Shown here: positions 20,033-30,734 of the stretch, one piece after another
Position numbering within the stretch: position 1 is the stretch's first letter
How the letters are laid out: every line of letters begins with the position of its first letter
Assembly: GCA_963585895.1 (NCBI GenBank)
Contig: OY757904.1
Span: 158,702,749 to 158,766,748 of the forward strand
Length of the DNA: 64,000 nucleotides
Reading direction: 5' to 3'
Source of the DNA: Sepioteuthis lessoniana
Lineage: Eukaryota > Mollusca > Cephalopoda > Myopsida > Loliginidae
Position numbers and translations under genes: made by a program
The notes under the pieces: model-generated
What the model was told of the DNA's origin: nothing
What the model saw: only the letters and a program-made list of their open reading frames with translations
The model's database searches: none

Positions 20033-20170
20033 GAAATGAAATAATTTACTAAGCTTTTTACTTAAATGTTGCAAAAGGCCGTATGAATGGGGTGCCCAAT
20101 GAGACTCGAACTCATTCGTGAAGGTTTGCTAGTCTTGGTTGCTAACCATTATTCCACCCAAGCCTCCCTC
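20033..20170 (-). mobile_element. SINE-D copy (tRNA-derived)
   Basis: The minus strand starts GGAGGCTTGGGTGGAATAAT GGTTAGCAACC (A box), carries the B box GAGTTCGAGTCTCATTGGGC and ends GGCCTTTTGCAACATTTAAG with a GCTTAGTAAATT tail. Its head faces the head of SINE-A copy 2 a few bases away. Confidence 0.78.
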
Positions 20171-20175
20171 GTTCG

Positions 20176-20410
20176 GAGGGGTCTCGTGGTGCAATGGTTA
20201 AAGCGATGAACTGCAGAATCGTAGTTTGCGAGTTCAAACTCCAGTCGCGCTATTACGTTCACTTTCGGACGAATACGCTTGGGAAAGGTATGAACCCCCT
20301 TATCCTCCCAGCTATGGGTTAAATAATACCACTTCTATTCTTCTAGAAGGATGGATTTGGCATTAAATAACCTACGAAGGTTGATATGCCATTAAGCAAA
20401 GAAACCAAAC
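20176..20410 (+). mobile_element. SINE-A copy 2
   Basis: Best preserved head in the window: CTCGTGGTGCAATGGTTAAA (A box) and GAGTTCAAACTCCAGTCGCG (B box). The central block GGGAAAGGTATGAACCCCCT ... CCAGCTATGGGTTAAATAAT is followed by the tail GGCATTAAATAACCTACGAA ... AAAGAAACCAAAC. Confidence 0.9.
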
Positions 20411-20504
20411 AAAGGCTCCCTCCTCCCCAAAATGTAGAGTTTTAGAAAAAATGATATAATTTCATATTGAAATGGCCACCATTCCTCTGACCAGACACCT
20501 AAGC

Positions 20505-20545
<41 letters not shown>

Positions 20546-20628
20546 AGAAATTTGGAAAAACGGAGAGAGAGAGAGAGAGAGATAGGAAAGAAATAGGAAG
20601 AGAGAAAGAGCAAAAGAAAAAATAAACC

Positions 20629-20668
<40 letters not shown>

Positions 20669-20682
20669 AAAAATTTGGAAAA

Positions 20683-20725
<43 letters not shown>

Positions 20726-20805
20726 GGGAAAGAAAATGGGAAGAGAGAAAGAGCAAAAGAAAACAGAACCAGAAAGTGGGGAGAGAGAGAGAGAGAGAGG
20801 ATAAT
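20505..20805. repeat. (GA)n arrays in a ~130-base tandem duplication
   Basis: Blocks of (GA)n alternate with a repeated non-GA segment, GGATARAAATTTGGAAAAAC, then AAGAAAATAGGAAGAGAGAA AGAGCAAAAGAAAA. Units start at about 20541, 20664 and (partial) 20798. The Ser/Leu-rich frames on the minus strand are artefacts. Confidence 0.92.
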
Positions 20806-21340
20806 AAAAAAACAGTAACGAAGAAATCTATTGAATTGAATTATTAAACAAAAATGTAAATAAATACAAGAGAAAATAAAGAAAAGGATGGAGTTAGTTC
20901 AACAAACAGAGAAAGAGGAGAAAAGGAGGAAAAAAAGAGGAAAAGAGTTAGAGAAAGAGAGAAGGCTGGCGAAGAGGGTAAAAGAAAAAAGTGGAGAGAC
21001 TGAGTGAAAAAGAGTCATGAGAAAAGAAAAACAGGAGGAAAAACGAAAAGGATATAAAACAAATGAACGTAGAAAATAATCGAAAAAGAGGAGAAAAATG
21101 TTTATGCGCGCACGCGCGTGTGTGTATGTGTGTGTGTACATGTTTGTCTTCTGTGTTCGTGAATCTGTTTACGCGTGCGTGTTGGATGAAGTCTCAGATT
21201 GGCCATAGTTAATTGGTCGAGGTCATCTGGAACACGTGTTGTCGAATCCACGTGATGAGGTACCAAACTGTGTGAAAAGCAGAAATATTCTGGCTAAGAT
21301 TAGAACAGTAATAAAGGAAGCCGAATCATTTCCTTTAAGT
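20806..21340. other. Purine-rich flank, no gene
   Basis: A long A/G-biased stretch to about 21100, then a short alternating CG/TG run (21107-21137) that could favour Z-DNA. Minus-strand F/S/L-rich frames reflect composition only. Confidence 0.5.
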
Positions 21341-21422
21341 CACAAGAAGCTTATTTAATAAGTTCACGTGGAGGGAAACATTCTGGTATTTACCGCACTT
21401 TCTATAAAGTTTGTATTTTTTA

Positions 21423-21469
21423 GAAGAAGAAGAAGAAGAAGAAGAAGAAGAAGAAGAAGAAGAAGAAAA
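21423..21469. repeat. (GAA)n microsatellite
   Basis: About 15 GAA units, a purine strand of triplex-forming type. Poly-Glu, poly-Ser and poly-Phe frames overlie it. Confidence 0.96.
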
Positions 21470-21679
21470 CAACTCGCATACAAAACCCCCCACTTTTCTT
21501 GATTGCACGATTCTGTTGTTCTCGTGGATTATACACTCTGTAAAATATATTTTCCAGGGGAACAAAATAACGCAAACAAACATTAAAAATAAACGAGAAC
21601 AATAAGAATTTAGTAAAAATACATAAAATAAAAATTGTAAGCAATATATAGGACGCAAAGTCATTCTATCTATCTATTT

Positions 21680-22345
21680 CCCAGTCGGCTGGGGGGCTGT
21701 AGAATACACTGACTGCACCTCTGCAGAGGGGTAAGACCCCACCCCCAACGAGTGTCCTGGATAGATGACACTAAACAATCTGATGGTGAGGTTCCAGTGA
21801 TGCTGGAACTTTGGGGAATGCGGAATACCCCTTTATTGCCATCGCTCCCAGGTCCACGCTGATAAGGCCCTATCTATGGGTTAAATAGAACTAACAGCAT
21901 ACTTATGCTAAACTGAATTGTTTGACTAAACTGAATAGCCTGAAATAAAAATGTTTTTGACAATTAAACAGTACTTATATTTAAATTGTGTGCTTATGCT
22001 AAACTGAATTATTTGAAATGGAACTGTTTTGACATTTAACCGTGTGTAAACAAAATCCGTACTGATACTAAACTTAATAAGCTGAATTAGAACTGTTTGA
22101 TGGAGCTGAATAACTTACTTTTACTTATTGAAGATAATAATCCTTTACTTAAAACCATACAACTATATGCAAACTATTTGTATAAAATAAAAATACTTAA
22201 TATTGTTTAACTGTGCAAAACTTGAAGAAAAAAACTACACAAAAATGTAAATATAAACATGCAATATCCACAATTCCCTAACCTCTAGGCATAAAATAAC
22301 CTTAAACGAGTTGACATGCCTTTAAAATCAGTCAATCATCTATCA
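21680..22345 (+). mobile_element. SINE-B copy 6
   Basis: Near complete. The head is CCCAGTCGGCTGGGGGGCTG, with the degenerate B-box-like GGGGTAAGACCCC. The body (ATCTGATGGTGAGGTTCCAG, GCCATCGCTCCCAGGTCCAC) runs to CTATGGGTTAAATAGAACTA. A variable middle of ATACTTATGCTAAACTGAAT repeats follows, then CTACACAAAAATGTAAATAT and the tail GAGTTGACATGCCTTTAAAA TCAGTCAATC. Confidence 0.88.
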
Positions 22346-22532
22346 TGAATTGAGATGGCATGAAAAATATTAAAATACAAAATAAATCGTAGAATATTTA
22401 TACCCTTATCTTCAAGGTAAATATAAAACACATTGTTGAATATTCATTTCTTTACCTTCAAAGTAAATACAAAAGAAAAACATATTCCTAATAGAGAACC
22501 GAGAAAAAAATTTGAAAAGCCGCTACAAAGAA

Positions 22533-22768
22533 TATATTGCCCGGTCTGCTTCTCTGCAGAGGGGTAAGACCCCTGCCCTCCAATGAGTGTCCGAGATATG
22601 ACACTAAATAATCTGATGGCGAGGTTCCAATGATGCTGGAATTTTGGGGAATGCAGAGTACCCCTTCATTGCCGTTGCTTCCAGGTCCACTCTAGCCAGG
22701 AATGGTCGCACCTGATAAGGCCCTATCTATTGGTTAAATAGAACTAACTGCATACTTATGCTAAACTG
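22533..22768 (+). mobile_element. SINE-B copy 7, body only
   Basis: Repeats the copy-6 body closely (CTGATGGCGAGGTTCCAATG, CTATTGGTTAAATAGAACTA, ATACTTATGCTAAACTG) and is then truncated. It is very similar to copy 6, 0.2 kb away, so the pair may be a local duplication. Confidence 0.85.
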
Positions 22769-23339
22769 GGATATAAACGGACCACCCAACGAAGATTAAG
22801 TTTTAAAGGTCACGATATTATGGGATTTCAGTATCAAAACAGATTGGAAAATTTGCGCAAATCGACCTGTTATTATATCCAAAGAAAAGGAAGTATAATG
22901 GACGTGTCTTGTTCATCTGTTGATATAAAAACAAGTCAAAAGTTATGAAAATATGAAACGGTCTAAATTGAAATACAATTCTTGAAGTTGTAGGCGCCCT
23001 TGGTCTCAGTCCTAAAAATATGAAAATATACTTAGAAATCTAATGTAGAATTTCACAGACTAACGTATCGAAGAAAATACTACTTGATCCAATTTATATT
23101 TTGATTAAACATATACTAATTTAAATATGTATATCACGAAACAATAAAAAAAATCATAAAGTGTAAAATGTTGAATCGTAAAATATAATTTAAATTTAAT
23201 TTAAATGTGTAAATCCAAAGGACATTAAATTTCATTGAAAACTTTAGAACAAGAATGGTTTCCGGAGACTAAACTTTAAAAATAGAAACCGAAAAACAAA
23301 TTTTATATAATGATAATAAACGCTGGTGTAAAAAACTTC
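22769..23339. other. Unassigned AT-rich sequence
   Basis: No recognisable feature. Confidence 0.5.
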
Positions 23340-23600
23340 TCGTTATAATTCGGTACAATCCCCCAATGATTGGTAAAGGTACTGGAAGATTTAGAAATCA
23401 GAGGACAAGTAAAGACCATCCAGATTAGAGAATTATTAAGATCAGCCAGAATACCGAGAAGAGTCCTGGAGACTTACAGAGACTTGCTATCATTCAAACT
23501 CCAGTGAAAGACCATTAACTAATGCTGGTGTGAAAAACTCTCTAGAAGTAAAACAACAATAAGAAGAATATTATTATTAATAATAATAATAACATCTCGA
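23340..23600 (+). mobile_element. REL-type LINE, 3' end only
   Basis: The plus strand matches the final ~200 bases of the LINE at 30.56-33.17 kb: AAGATCAGCCAGAATACCGA GAAGAGTCCTGGAGACTTAC, then CAAACTCCAGTGAAAGACCA, GGTGTGAAAAACTC. It ends in (AAT)n/(ATT)n at 23565-23597. Confidence 0.85.
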
Positions 23601-23944
23601 TACAACAATAAAAGAAATTAAATACAAAGGAGGTTACTAATACCTTGTATCAATAAAACTAATAAAATACAAAATGCTGTCATTAAATAAAAAGAAAGGT
23701 ACGACAGAATGGTTCGTGCTTTTTTAAAGTTATACCGTATTAAAGCCATCAACCCATTGATAATTCTGCTAGTAGTGTTCACAGTTTGCAATGAATAAAA
23801 TCAGACATTAAAAAGGAAATAAATATCTTGCAACTATGTAGAAAATCTAACCAAACGCTCTCACCTAGGTAATTCGGCCGCAATTTTGTAGGTAATTAAG
23901 CACGAAAAAATAACGTATTTTTATTATCAATATTTTAACTCATT

Positions 23945-24495
23945 GCCAGTTCTTTACACCAACGTTAGCTGGGGGTCTTTTACCGGAGTCTGAGTGACCG
24001 CAAATCTCAGGTTTCCAGGACTCTTCTCAGTATTATAGCCGATCTCAACAATGCTACAGTTTGGATGGTTTTGATTCTTCCTCCGATTTCCAATTCCCTC
24101 TGGGTTTTTTTCCATGTCTTTGGGGATCGTCCCAAGTGCATTAAGTATAATTAGTATCACCGTCACACTCATGCCACACAGTGTTTTTAGTTCTCTGGCA
24201 AGATCCAAGTATTTGTATATCTTTTCATTTTCTTTTATTTTTATTCAGTGGTCCGCCGGATCGGCAAAATCCATTCTTTTTTTGTTGTTGTTGTTGGTCT
24301 GGTCTTCTGGCCGGGGTTTGGTGATATGTTTATATCTCAAAATCCCAGAGAATTTTATGCGTCTCATTTTCTAGGACAGATTCTGGTTTGTGTATATACC
24401 ATTTGGTAGTATGGTCAAAATTTAATGTTTTGCACGATTCCCATTGATCACAATACTCACCCTGTCGAGCCGAGTCTTGAACTCCTTTTTGCTTA
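23945..24495 (-). mobile_element. REL-type LINE, second subfamily, C-terminal fragment
   Basis: An 84-codon minus-strand frame (MDLARELKTLCGMSVTVILI ... SPGNLRFAVTQTPVKDPQLT) is the C-terminus of this LINE. Upstream (to 24495) the minus strand still shows K-W-Y-I-H-K and the W-D-F ... H-Q-T-P-A-R-R-P-D segment of the restriction-like endonuclease. The C-terminal wording differs from the copies at 25.9-27.5 kb, hence a separate subfamily. It lies tail to tail with the 23.3 kb fragment. Confidence 0.82.
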
Positions 24496-24517
24496 CAATG
24501 TGACTTGGGAAGGGGGG

Positions 24518-25290
24518 GGGAGCGCTACAGCTAAAAATTATTTACTCATCAATTTTTTAAAGTTTGTTTACTAATCAAATTTTCCATTTTAAAAAATTAC
24601 TTCGATAGTACGGCAAAGATTTAATTTTCTTTTTTACTTCGATAGTACGGTATAGACTTTAAAAAATCTTACTTCGATAGTACGGCATAGATCTAAAAAT
24701 AAATTACTTAGATTTTTTAAAATTTTCATTCGATAGTAGGGCATAGGTTAAAAAAAAATACTTCGATATTATGGCATAGATTAAAAAAAAAATTACTTCG
24801 ATAGTACGGCATAGATTTATAAAATTATTTACTTCGGTAGTTCAGCATTGATTAAAAAAATGTCAGCATATAAATGAAGATAACAAATTCATAAAATTTG
24901 TCGCACTTGCTTACCTGGGTTTCCTTTTTTTATCGTTCGATTCTCAGCCACCGTTTTAGCATTATATTCCCAACTCTTTTCTTGATTATATCTATTACCC
25001 GCTTTTTGTTTCACGGCTTTTTGTTAAAAAAGTTCCAGTCTCGTGACTGGTGAGCGGGCTACCTCTAAAAAATCTTTATTCTTCAATTTTCTTAGGTTTG
25101 TTTGATAATGATCAAATTTTCCGGCTTCTTAAAAAAAAAAAAAAAAAGAAACAAAATATTTCACTTCGATAGTCCAGCACAGATTTTAAAAAATATTTAA
25201 AAACAAGCAAAAATTTCAACATATGAACGAAGAAATTTCGGAACATTTGTCGCACTTGCTTACCTGGATTCCTCATTCTTATTTAATTTT
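24518..25290 (+). repeat. Duplicated block with TTCGATAGTACGGCATAGAT repeats
   Basis: Seven diverged copies of ACTTCGATAGTACGGCATAG spaced 35-60 bases apart lie at about 24599-24860, and one more at 25155. The whole block appears twice: 24518-24945 and 25050-25285. Both run from a GCTAC-TCTAAAAA start through TCAATTTTTTAAAGTTTGTT to ATTTGTCGCACTTGCTTACC TGG. The second copy has only one core unit. The family is unknown to me. Confidence 0.8.
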
Positions 25291-25559
25291 CAGTTTTATT
25301 TTTCGTTTATTGCAATCTTTCACCGGGTCTTTACCCAAGACGGAGCGTGAGGGAAGGTAGTGATTATATGTATTCTATGTAATTATGTTTTTTTGCTGTC
25401 TCTTCTGGGTGATATTTTACAGTCACATTGATAGTACTCTCCTAAGGAGATGAGCAGTTCCGCAAAGAGCAATTTTTGTCTTTCATATTAGCTGGGACTG
25501 CCAGCTATCTTGTTAATGTAATTTTCTGTCCCTTTCTTGATAAAACCCACGTTTTTCAC

Positions 25560-25695
25560 TATTAATGGCACAGTGGTAGTGTAATGGTTAGCAAGCTTGA
25601 CTAGCAAACCAACACGAGTGAGTTCGAGTCTCATTGGGTGCCCCTTTCATATGGCCTTGTGCCACATCTAAGCAAAAAGCTTGGTAAATTTCCAT
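25560..25695 (+). mobile_element. SINE-D copy 2
   Basis: Head with GGTAGTGTAATGGTTAGCAA (A box) and GTGAGTTCGAGTCTCATTGG (B box), then GGCCTTGTGCCACATCTAAG and AAGCTTGGTAAATT. Matches the minus-strand copy at 20033-20170. Confidence 0.8.
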
Positions 25696-25894
25696 AGTGG
25701 TAATTTTAAGGTGTCACATTTTCTCCGTTTCTATTTCCATGTGTTTGTATTTGCTTATTTTATTATATTCTTTGACTGATATGTTATTATCTGTTGGAAC
25801 TGACATATCAATTAGAAGGCAGATTTTTCTTTCATAGTCCTCAAACACTAGACCTGGTTTAATACACAATATTTTTCTATCAGTTCTGATTGCA

Positions 25895-26427
25895 AAGTGC
25901 CATTATTATTATTATTATTATCATTATTAGAGTTTTTCACACCAGCTTTACCCGATGTTTTTTCCTTGGAGTTTGAGTGACAGCAAGTTTCCTCAAGTAT
26001 TCAGGAAACTTCTCAATATTCTGGCCGATCTTAATAATACTGAAGTTTGGAGGGTCTCCATTCGTTATTTTATTTCAAAGTCCTCCAATCCCTTTATTAA
26101 TCCTTTGGTGAATGTACCAAGAGCACCAATTACAATTGGTATAAACGTCACTTTCATGTTCCACAGTTTCTTCAATTTCCTAGCAAGGTCCTAGTACTTA
26201 TCCTTTTTTTTTTTTGCTTTCTTTCAATTTTACTCTGTGGTCAGCTGGGATAGCAAAGTTCACAATTCGGCAAGTTCTCTTTTTTTATTATAAGGTCTGG
26301 TCGTCTGGCCAAGATTTGGTGATCCGTTTGTATTTCAAAATCCCAGAGGAGTTTGTGCGTCTCATTTTCCAGGACGGATTCAGGGTATTGCATATACCAT
26401 CTGTTCGTATAGTCAAATGTAAATTAT
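25895..26427 (-). mobile_element. REL-type LINE fragment, C-terminal
   Basis: On the minus strand the 3' end is GGTGTGAAAAACTCTAATAA with an (AAT)n tail at 25903-25928. Going upstream come L-R-K-L-L-A-V, L-P-I-V-I-G-A-L-G-T-F-T-K-G-L-I, L-A-R-K-L-K-K-L-W-N-M-K-V-T, and the endonuclease region with R-R-P-D-L to about 26425. It is then cut by the (AAT)n tail of the next copy. Confidence 0.85.
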
Positions 26428-26950
26428 TATTATTATTATTTTACTAATTTGAGATTTTTTGCTTCAGCGTTAGCCGATGGTTTTCCATTGGATTGTGAGT
26501 GACAGCAAGTTTCCTCAAGTCTCCTGGACTCTTCTTAGTATTCTGGCCGATCTCAACAATGCTGCAGTTTGTATGGTCTCCACTCATAATCTTATTTCCA
26601 AGTCTTCCAGTTCCTGTACCAACCCTTTATTGAATGTACGGAGCGCGCCAATTACAATTGGTATCACGTGTAGGTACCTATCTCTCTTTTCGCGTTCCAC
26701 CTGTTTTACCATGTAGTCAGCTGGAAAGAATCCACTGTTCGGCTGGTTCTCTTTTTCTTGTTGACTCTCATTTTTCCCACTCAGTCGTGTCTAGTCTGAT
26801 ACTCTCATTGCGCTAATTTACTACATTCGCTTATTATGTGATGGATCGTTTCGTCTCTGTATCTACATAATATACATCAACTATTTTATTGCGTCTTATC
26901 TTTTCTTGCTTTGACACAGTTAGTCCTTAGGGCGTTGTTTTGTGCTAACT
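26428..26950 (-). mobile_element. REL-type LINE fragment, C-terminal
   Basis: Tail (ATT)n at 26426-26441, then the same 3' region as its left neighbour, with an internal deletion around 26640-26760. Continues upstream to the T-Q-Q-N-S zinc-knuckle region and A-A-Q-N-N-A near 26945, where it is truncated by the next (ATT)n tail. Confidence 0.85.
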
Positions 26951-27550
26951 ATTATTATTATAATTATTATTCATTAGAGTTTTTCACATCAGCGTAAGCT
27001 GATGGTCTTTCACAGGAGATTGAGTGACAGCAAGTCTCCTCAAGTCTCCAGGACTCTTCTCAGTATTCTGGCCGTTTTCAATAATCCTGTTGTTTGGATG
27101 GTGTCCACTCGGTCGCTAACTTCCAAATCTTTCAGGCCCTTTAATAATCCTTTAGTTACCGTGCCAAAAGCACCAATCATAATTGGTATAATCATCACCT
27201 TCATGTTCCATAGTTTTTTCAATTCTCTAGCAAGGTCGAGGTACTTATCTCTCTTTTCACGTTCATTCAGTTTTATTCTGTTGTCTGTGGGGACAGGAAA
27301 GTCGACAATTTTGCCGATTTTCTTTTTTTTTTTCTGTTGATTATTATAAGGTCTGGTCTTCTGGCCGAGATTAGGTGATCCGTTTGTATATCAAAGTCCC
27401 ATAGGAGTTTGTGCGTGTCATTTTCTAGGACAGGTGCTGGGTTGTGCATATACCATTTGTTGGCTTGGTCAAATTTAAATTTCTTGCACATTTCCCAATG
27501 GATCACCTTGCCCATCCAGTCGTGTCTAGCCTTGTACTCCATCTGTGCTA
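26951..27550 (-). mobile_element. REL-type LINE fragment, C-terminal, well preserved
   Basis: Tail (ATT)n at 26950-26975. A 140-codon minus frame (27273-27695) contains K-A-R-H-D-W-M-G-K-V-I-H-W-E-M-C-K-K-F-K-F, then N-K-W-Y-M-H-N-P-A-P-V-L-E-N-D and LLWDFDIQTDHLISARRPDL followed by I-I-I-N-R-K-K, and A-K-L-S-T-F. This is the restriction-like endonuclease (R-P-D ... K) domain. A second frame gives LWNMKVMIIPIMIGAFGTVT. The three copies at 25.9-27.5 kb are head-to-tail in the same orientation. Confidence 0.88.
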
Positions 27551-27613
<63 letters not shown>

Positions 27614-27675
27614 AGGACCAGTTTATTTGTATGCTCAGCCTAGGATCAAACTGTAGTATTCCTGTCGATTTGTGA
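27549..27675 (-). mobile_element. (ATT)n-tailed 3' end of another retroelement
   Basis: A perfect (ATT)n of about 20 units (27550-27611) adjoins TCAAGGACCAGTTTATTTGT ... GTAGTATTCCTGTCGATTT. The same end, without the long tail, occurs at 29905-29958. Read on the minus strand this is a 3' end with an (AAT)n tail, different from the REL LINE 3' end. Confidence 0.6.
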
Positions 27676-27701
27676 AGTATCACACTCACATACACGACAT
27701 A

Positions 27702-27748
27702 TGTATGTATGTATTTATGTATGTATGTATGAGTGTGTGTGTATGTGT
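27702..27748. repeat. (TATG)n microsatellite
   Basis: Interrupted (TATG)n followed by (TG)n. Confidence 0.93.
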
Positions 27749-28189
27749 TTAAGTCAATTTAGCCGATCTTTAGGAAAATTTTAATGGCTACCAGCACGGA
27801 AAACAGATTCAGCAAACCATCTTCAAGTTTCGGTCGGTGTTGATTGCACTCATGTTCTTGGGAAAAAATGAATTTATGGGTAGCTACTTGGGAAGAGTGG
27901 GTCATTCAACCTTCATTGGAAACCTATCTAAGAGAAAGGCAGCTTCGAACTTGGAGTAGATTTCGAAAGCCAGACAGTAGGAAAGTCTTATTTCTGACAA
28001 GACTTGCTATCTAGAATGTCGTTGGTTGTGATGCCTGATTGTACAAGGGAAAACTGCCAGTGGTTGTCCAGAGAGTAGAATTATCATTTTACAAAATATC
28101 CGATGGTAAAGAGAGGTACACATAGGTTGCTACTCAAATCTCATATTAATCTCATCTCCAGACATCATCGTAACAACACTTAATTCAGA
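27749..28189. other. Unassigned sequence
   Basis: No motif that I can assign. Confidence 0.5.
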
Positions 28190-29110
28190 GAGCATATCTT
28201 TGGGTAAATCAAAATAGATGTTTTGGTCAAACAAGAGAACACATCTCTGTTCATTTAAAAGAATTCATCGTTTTGTCAATCAAAAGAGCACATCAACCAA
28301 GAAAGAAAATATCCTTGTCAACCAAAAAAGTACATCTTAAGTTAACCAAGAGAACACATTTTTGGTCAATCAAAGGAACACATCTTTTGTTCAAGAAAAA
28401 GAAAAAAACTTCTATATTCAATCAAGAGAAAACATCTTTTAGCCATCCAAAAAGCAAAACTTAGGTCAAATAAAATACATCTTTTCATCGATCAAAAGTA
28501 AAAAAAAACAGATCTGAGGTCAACGAAGCAAGCATAATAGAACATATCTTGTGGTTTAACAAAAAGATATTTGCTCAATCGAAAGAACGCATCTTTTGCT
28601 CAAAAAAGGACATCTTTTAGTTAAGCAAAACATTTTATGGTATGATAACCAAAATAGCATATCTTTAGTCAGCCAAAAGAAAACATCTTTTGGCCAAGCA
28701 AGAAAGCACATCTTTTATTTTACAAAAAGAGCCCATCCTTGGTCAATCAAAACAGATTTTTCTTCTATCAAGAGAATTCATCTTTTGGTCAACTAAAAAA
28801 ACACATCATTGGTCAACCAAGAAAATATATCTTTTGATAAAAAAGAGCACATTTTTTATCGACCAAGAGAGCACATCTTTGTTCAATTAAGAGAGCACTG
28901 CCTTTGATCTAGCAAGCGAACAGGTATTGTAGTCAAACAAAAGAACATATCTTAGTTCGATCAAGAGAGCTAATTTTTGTTGACTAAAAGAGCACAACTT
29001 AGAACAACTAAGAGATCATACCCTTTTAGTCAAACAAGAGAGTGCTTATTTTGGTCAACAATTTTCCTCAGCCCAGTGAACACATCTTTTGATCAACCAG
29101 AAGAGCGCAC
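28190..29110 (+). repeat. Degenerate minisatellite, period near 27 bases
   Basis: More than 30 units of the general form AAGAGCACATCTTTTGGTCA ACCAA run through this 0.9 kb, with unit lengths mostly 24-30. Because the period is near a multiple of three, Lys/Thr/His-rich frames (for example at 28273-28464, with KRTHFWSIKGTHLL) stay open. They are not genes. Divergence between units suggests an old array. No cas genes, and the repeats are far too variable for CRISPR. Confidence 0.92.
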
Positions 29111-29893
29111 CTTTTGAATAACTACCACACAAAATTATAATTACATCAATGAATTGTACTTGAAGTTTTAAATTCTGAGATTATTGAACCCCAAACCCTT
29201 AAAATCTAAACCAAAATATCTCAATGGAATATTACATTAAGTCTGTATGTGGTTTGATGCATTGTAAACAATGAAGATTGAATAAAGAAATTATGTTCAA
29301 CTGAAATATTGGAGATGAAATAAGGAATTCTCATTAGACAACAGGAACGTTCTTGTACGGATGAAAATATCAATTTAGTCAAATTTGATTTGGTTGTGAT
29401 AAATATAACACACAATCTTTATGAGAATAGGTTAGAGTCTGTGTTATATTTAGCTGAGTAGGTGATCCATAGTTTGAAAACGTCTGACAACTACTGAGTG
29501 TTCATTAACAAGTTTTTCAGTCAATTTGAACCTTGGATGTGTTCATCAAATAAAAGAACTGGCAAATCATCATTTTCAACGTTCTGTAGTTTACTGCTAT
29601 TTGCTTTGTCCTTCAAGTCGAATTTACTTTTCTTGAATTTTGGAATCCATTTGCGAGGCCAAAGTCTTCATAATTCATTTTCTTCACTTTTACTGCTGTT
29701 TTGACCAACTCAAAAAAAAAAAAAAAAAAAAAATGCAGCGTTATATGTGTTACTTCTTTGCCACCATTTTCCTTTTCTTTTTTTTAACACAATATAATCG
29801 AACACTGAACACAGAAAAAAGAAAACCATTTTTCCAATTGTGTATTCAGTCTCTAGTTTTCAAAAAACAAGTCTTTATGGTATTGTTTTGTGC
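29111..29893. other. Unassigned sequence
   Basis: No feature assigned. A minus-strand stretch at about 29525-29690 is open and Lys-rich with a DDLPVLLFDEHI run, but I recognise no family. A run of A lies at 29711-29733. Confidence 0.4.
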
Positions 29894-29960
29894 TAATTAT
29901 TAATATTATTCAAGGACCAGTTAATATGTATCGAAGCGTAGTATTCCTGTCGATTTCTTC
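29894..29960 (-). mobile_element. 3' end fragment, same family as 27.6 kb
   Basis: ATTATTCAAGGACCAGTTAA ... GTAGTATTCCTGTCGATTT parallels 27605-27668. A short ATT-rich tail precedes it. Confidence 0.6.
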
Positions 29961-30562
29961 AACACCTAATAATATCTTGATCGTTTAAGTTTTTAAGACC
30001 CTATTTTGTTTGAACCAAATATGTGTTTTCTTGCTCGACCATTGCTACGATAATATCTGTAGTTGTGCAAGATAAAAGGTTTGTTCAGCAATGTGATGCG
30101 CAAATCTTGTGATCTTTCGTCAGACTCAGCTAAATTTTAGGTACATCATCATGCAGTATTCTTAGAGAGCTTGTCTATTAGAGTATTATTACTGTGTAAT
30201 GAATCTTATCCTCACTGGGTAGCTTACATTTGTAGCTTTGCACCGGGCTAAACGTACACTCAGGTGCCATGGTTAGCAAGATCGTTACACAGACCAGTTC
30301 GTTATTATAAAGACTCAATCTTAACGATTACTCTACTCTTATGTCAGACTAAGATAAATTTAGTAAATAATTATACAAATAAGATAGGTACTAAAATACT
30401 TTCTGAAGTACTGAGGGAAAACATTTTTATCATTCAACATATGTAAGTTTATCATCTTTTCTATTGTCTCTGAATTGACATTGGAGATCGATAGAATTGG
30501 ATCGTCCTTGTACCCGCCCACTTTAAAAAAACATTCACACATTGCTGAACAAACACGAAATT
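29961..30562. other. Unassigned sequence
   Basis: Nothing recognisable. Open frames are short. Confidence 0.45.
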
Positions 30563-30734
30563 TATTAAAACAGGTAAAAATGATAAAACAAAGGAAAATG
30601 CTGGAACATAATAGGACAAAAAGGAAAAAGCAACACTAGAAATAAAACAGAAAGTAATGACGAAAGAAGGAAGATTAAAAAGATATCAAGAAAGGGTAAA
30701 ACAATACACAAAATAGGACATTCAAAAACAACGA

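Noticed and set aside
20392-20756. Ser/Leu-rich membrane-like frames
   Set aside because: Antisense of (GA)n arrays.
21335-21664. 109-codon frame with poly-Ser
   Set aside because: Created by the (GAA)n tract; the flanks have no domain.
28190-29110. Possible CRISPR array
   Set aside because: Units are degenerate with no constant repeat/variable spacer pattern, the genome is eukaryotic, and no cas genes are present.
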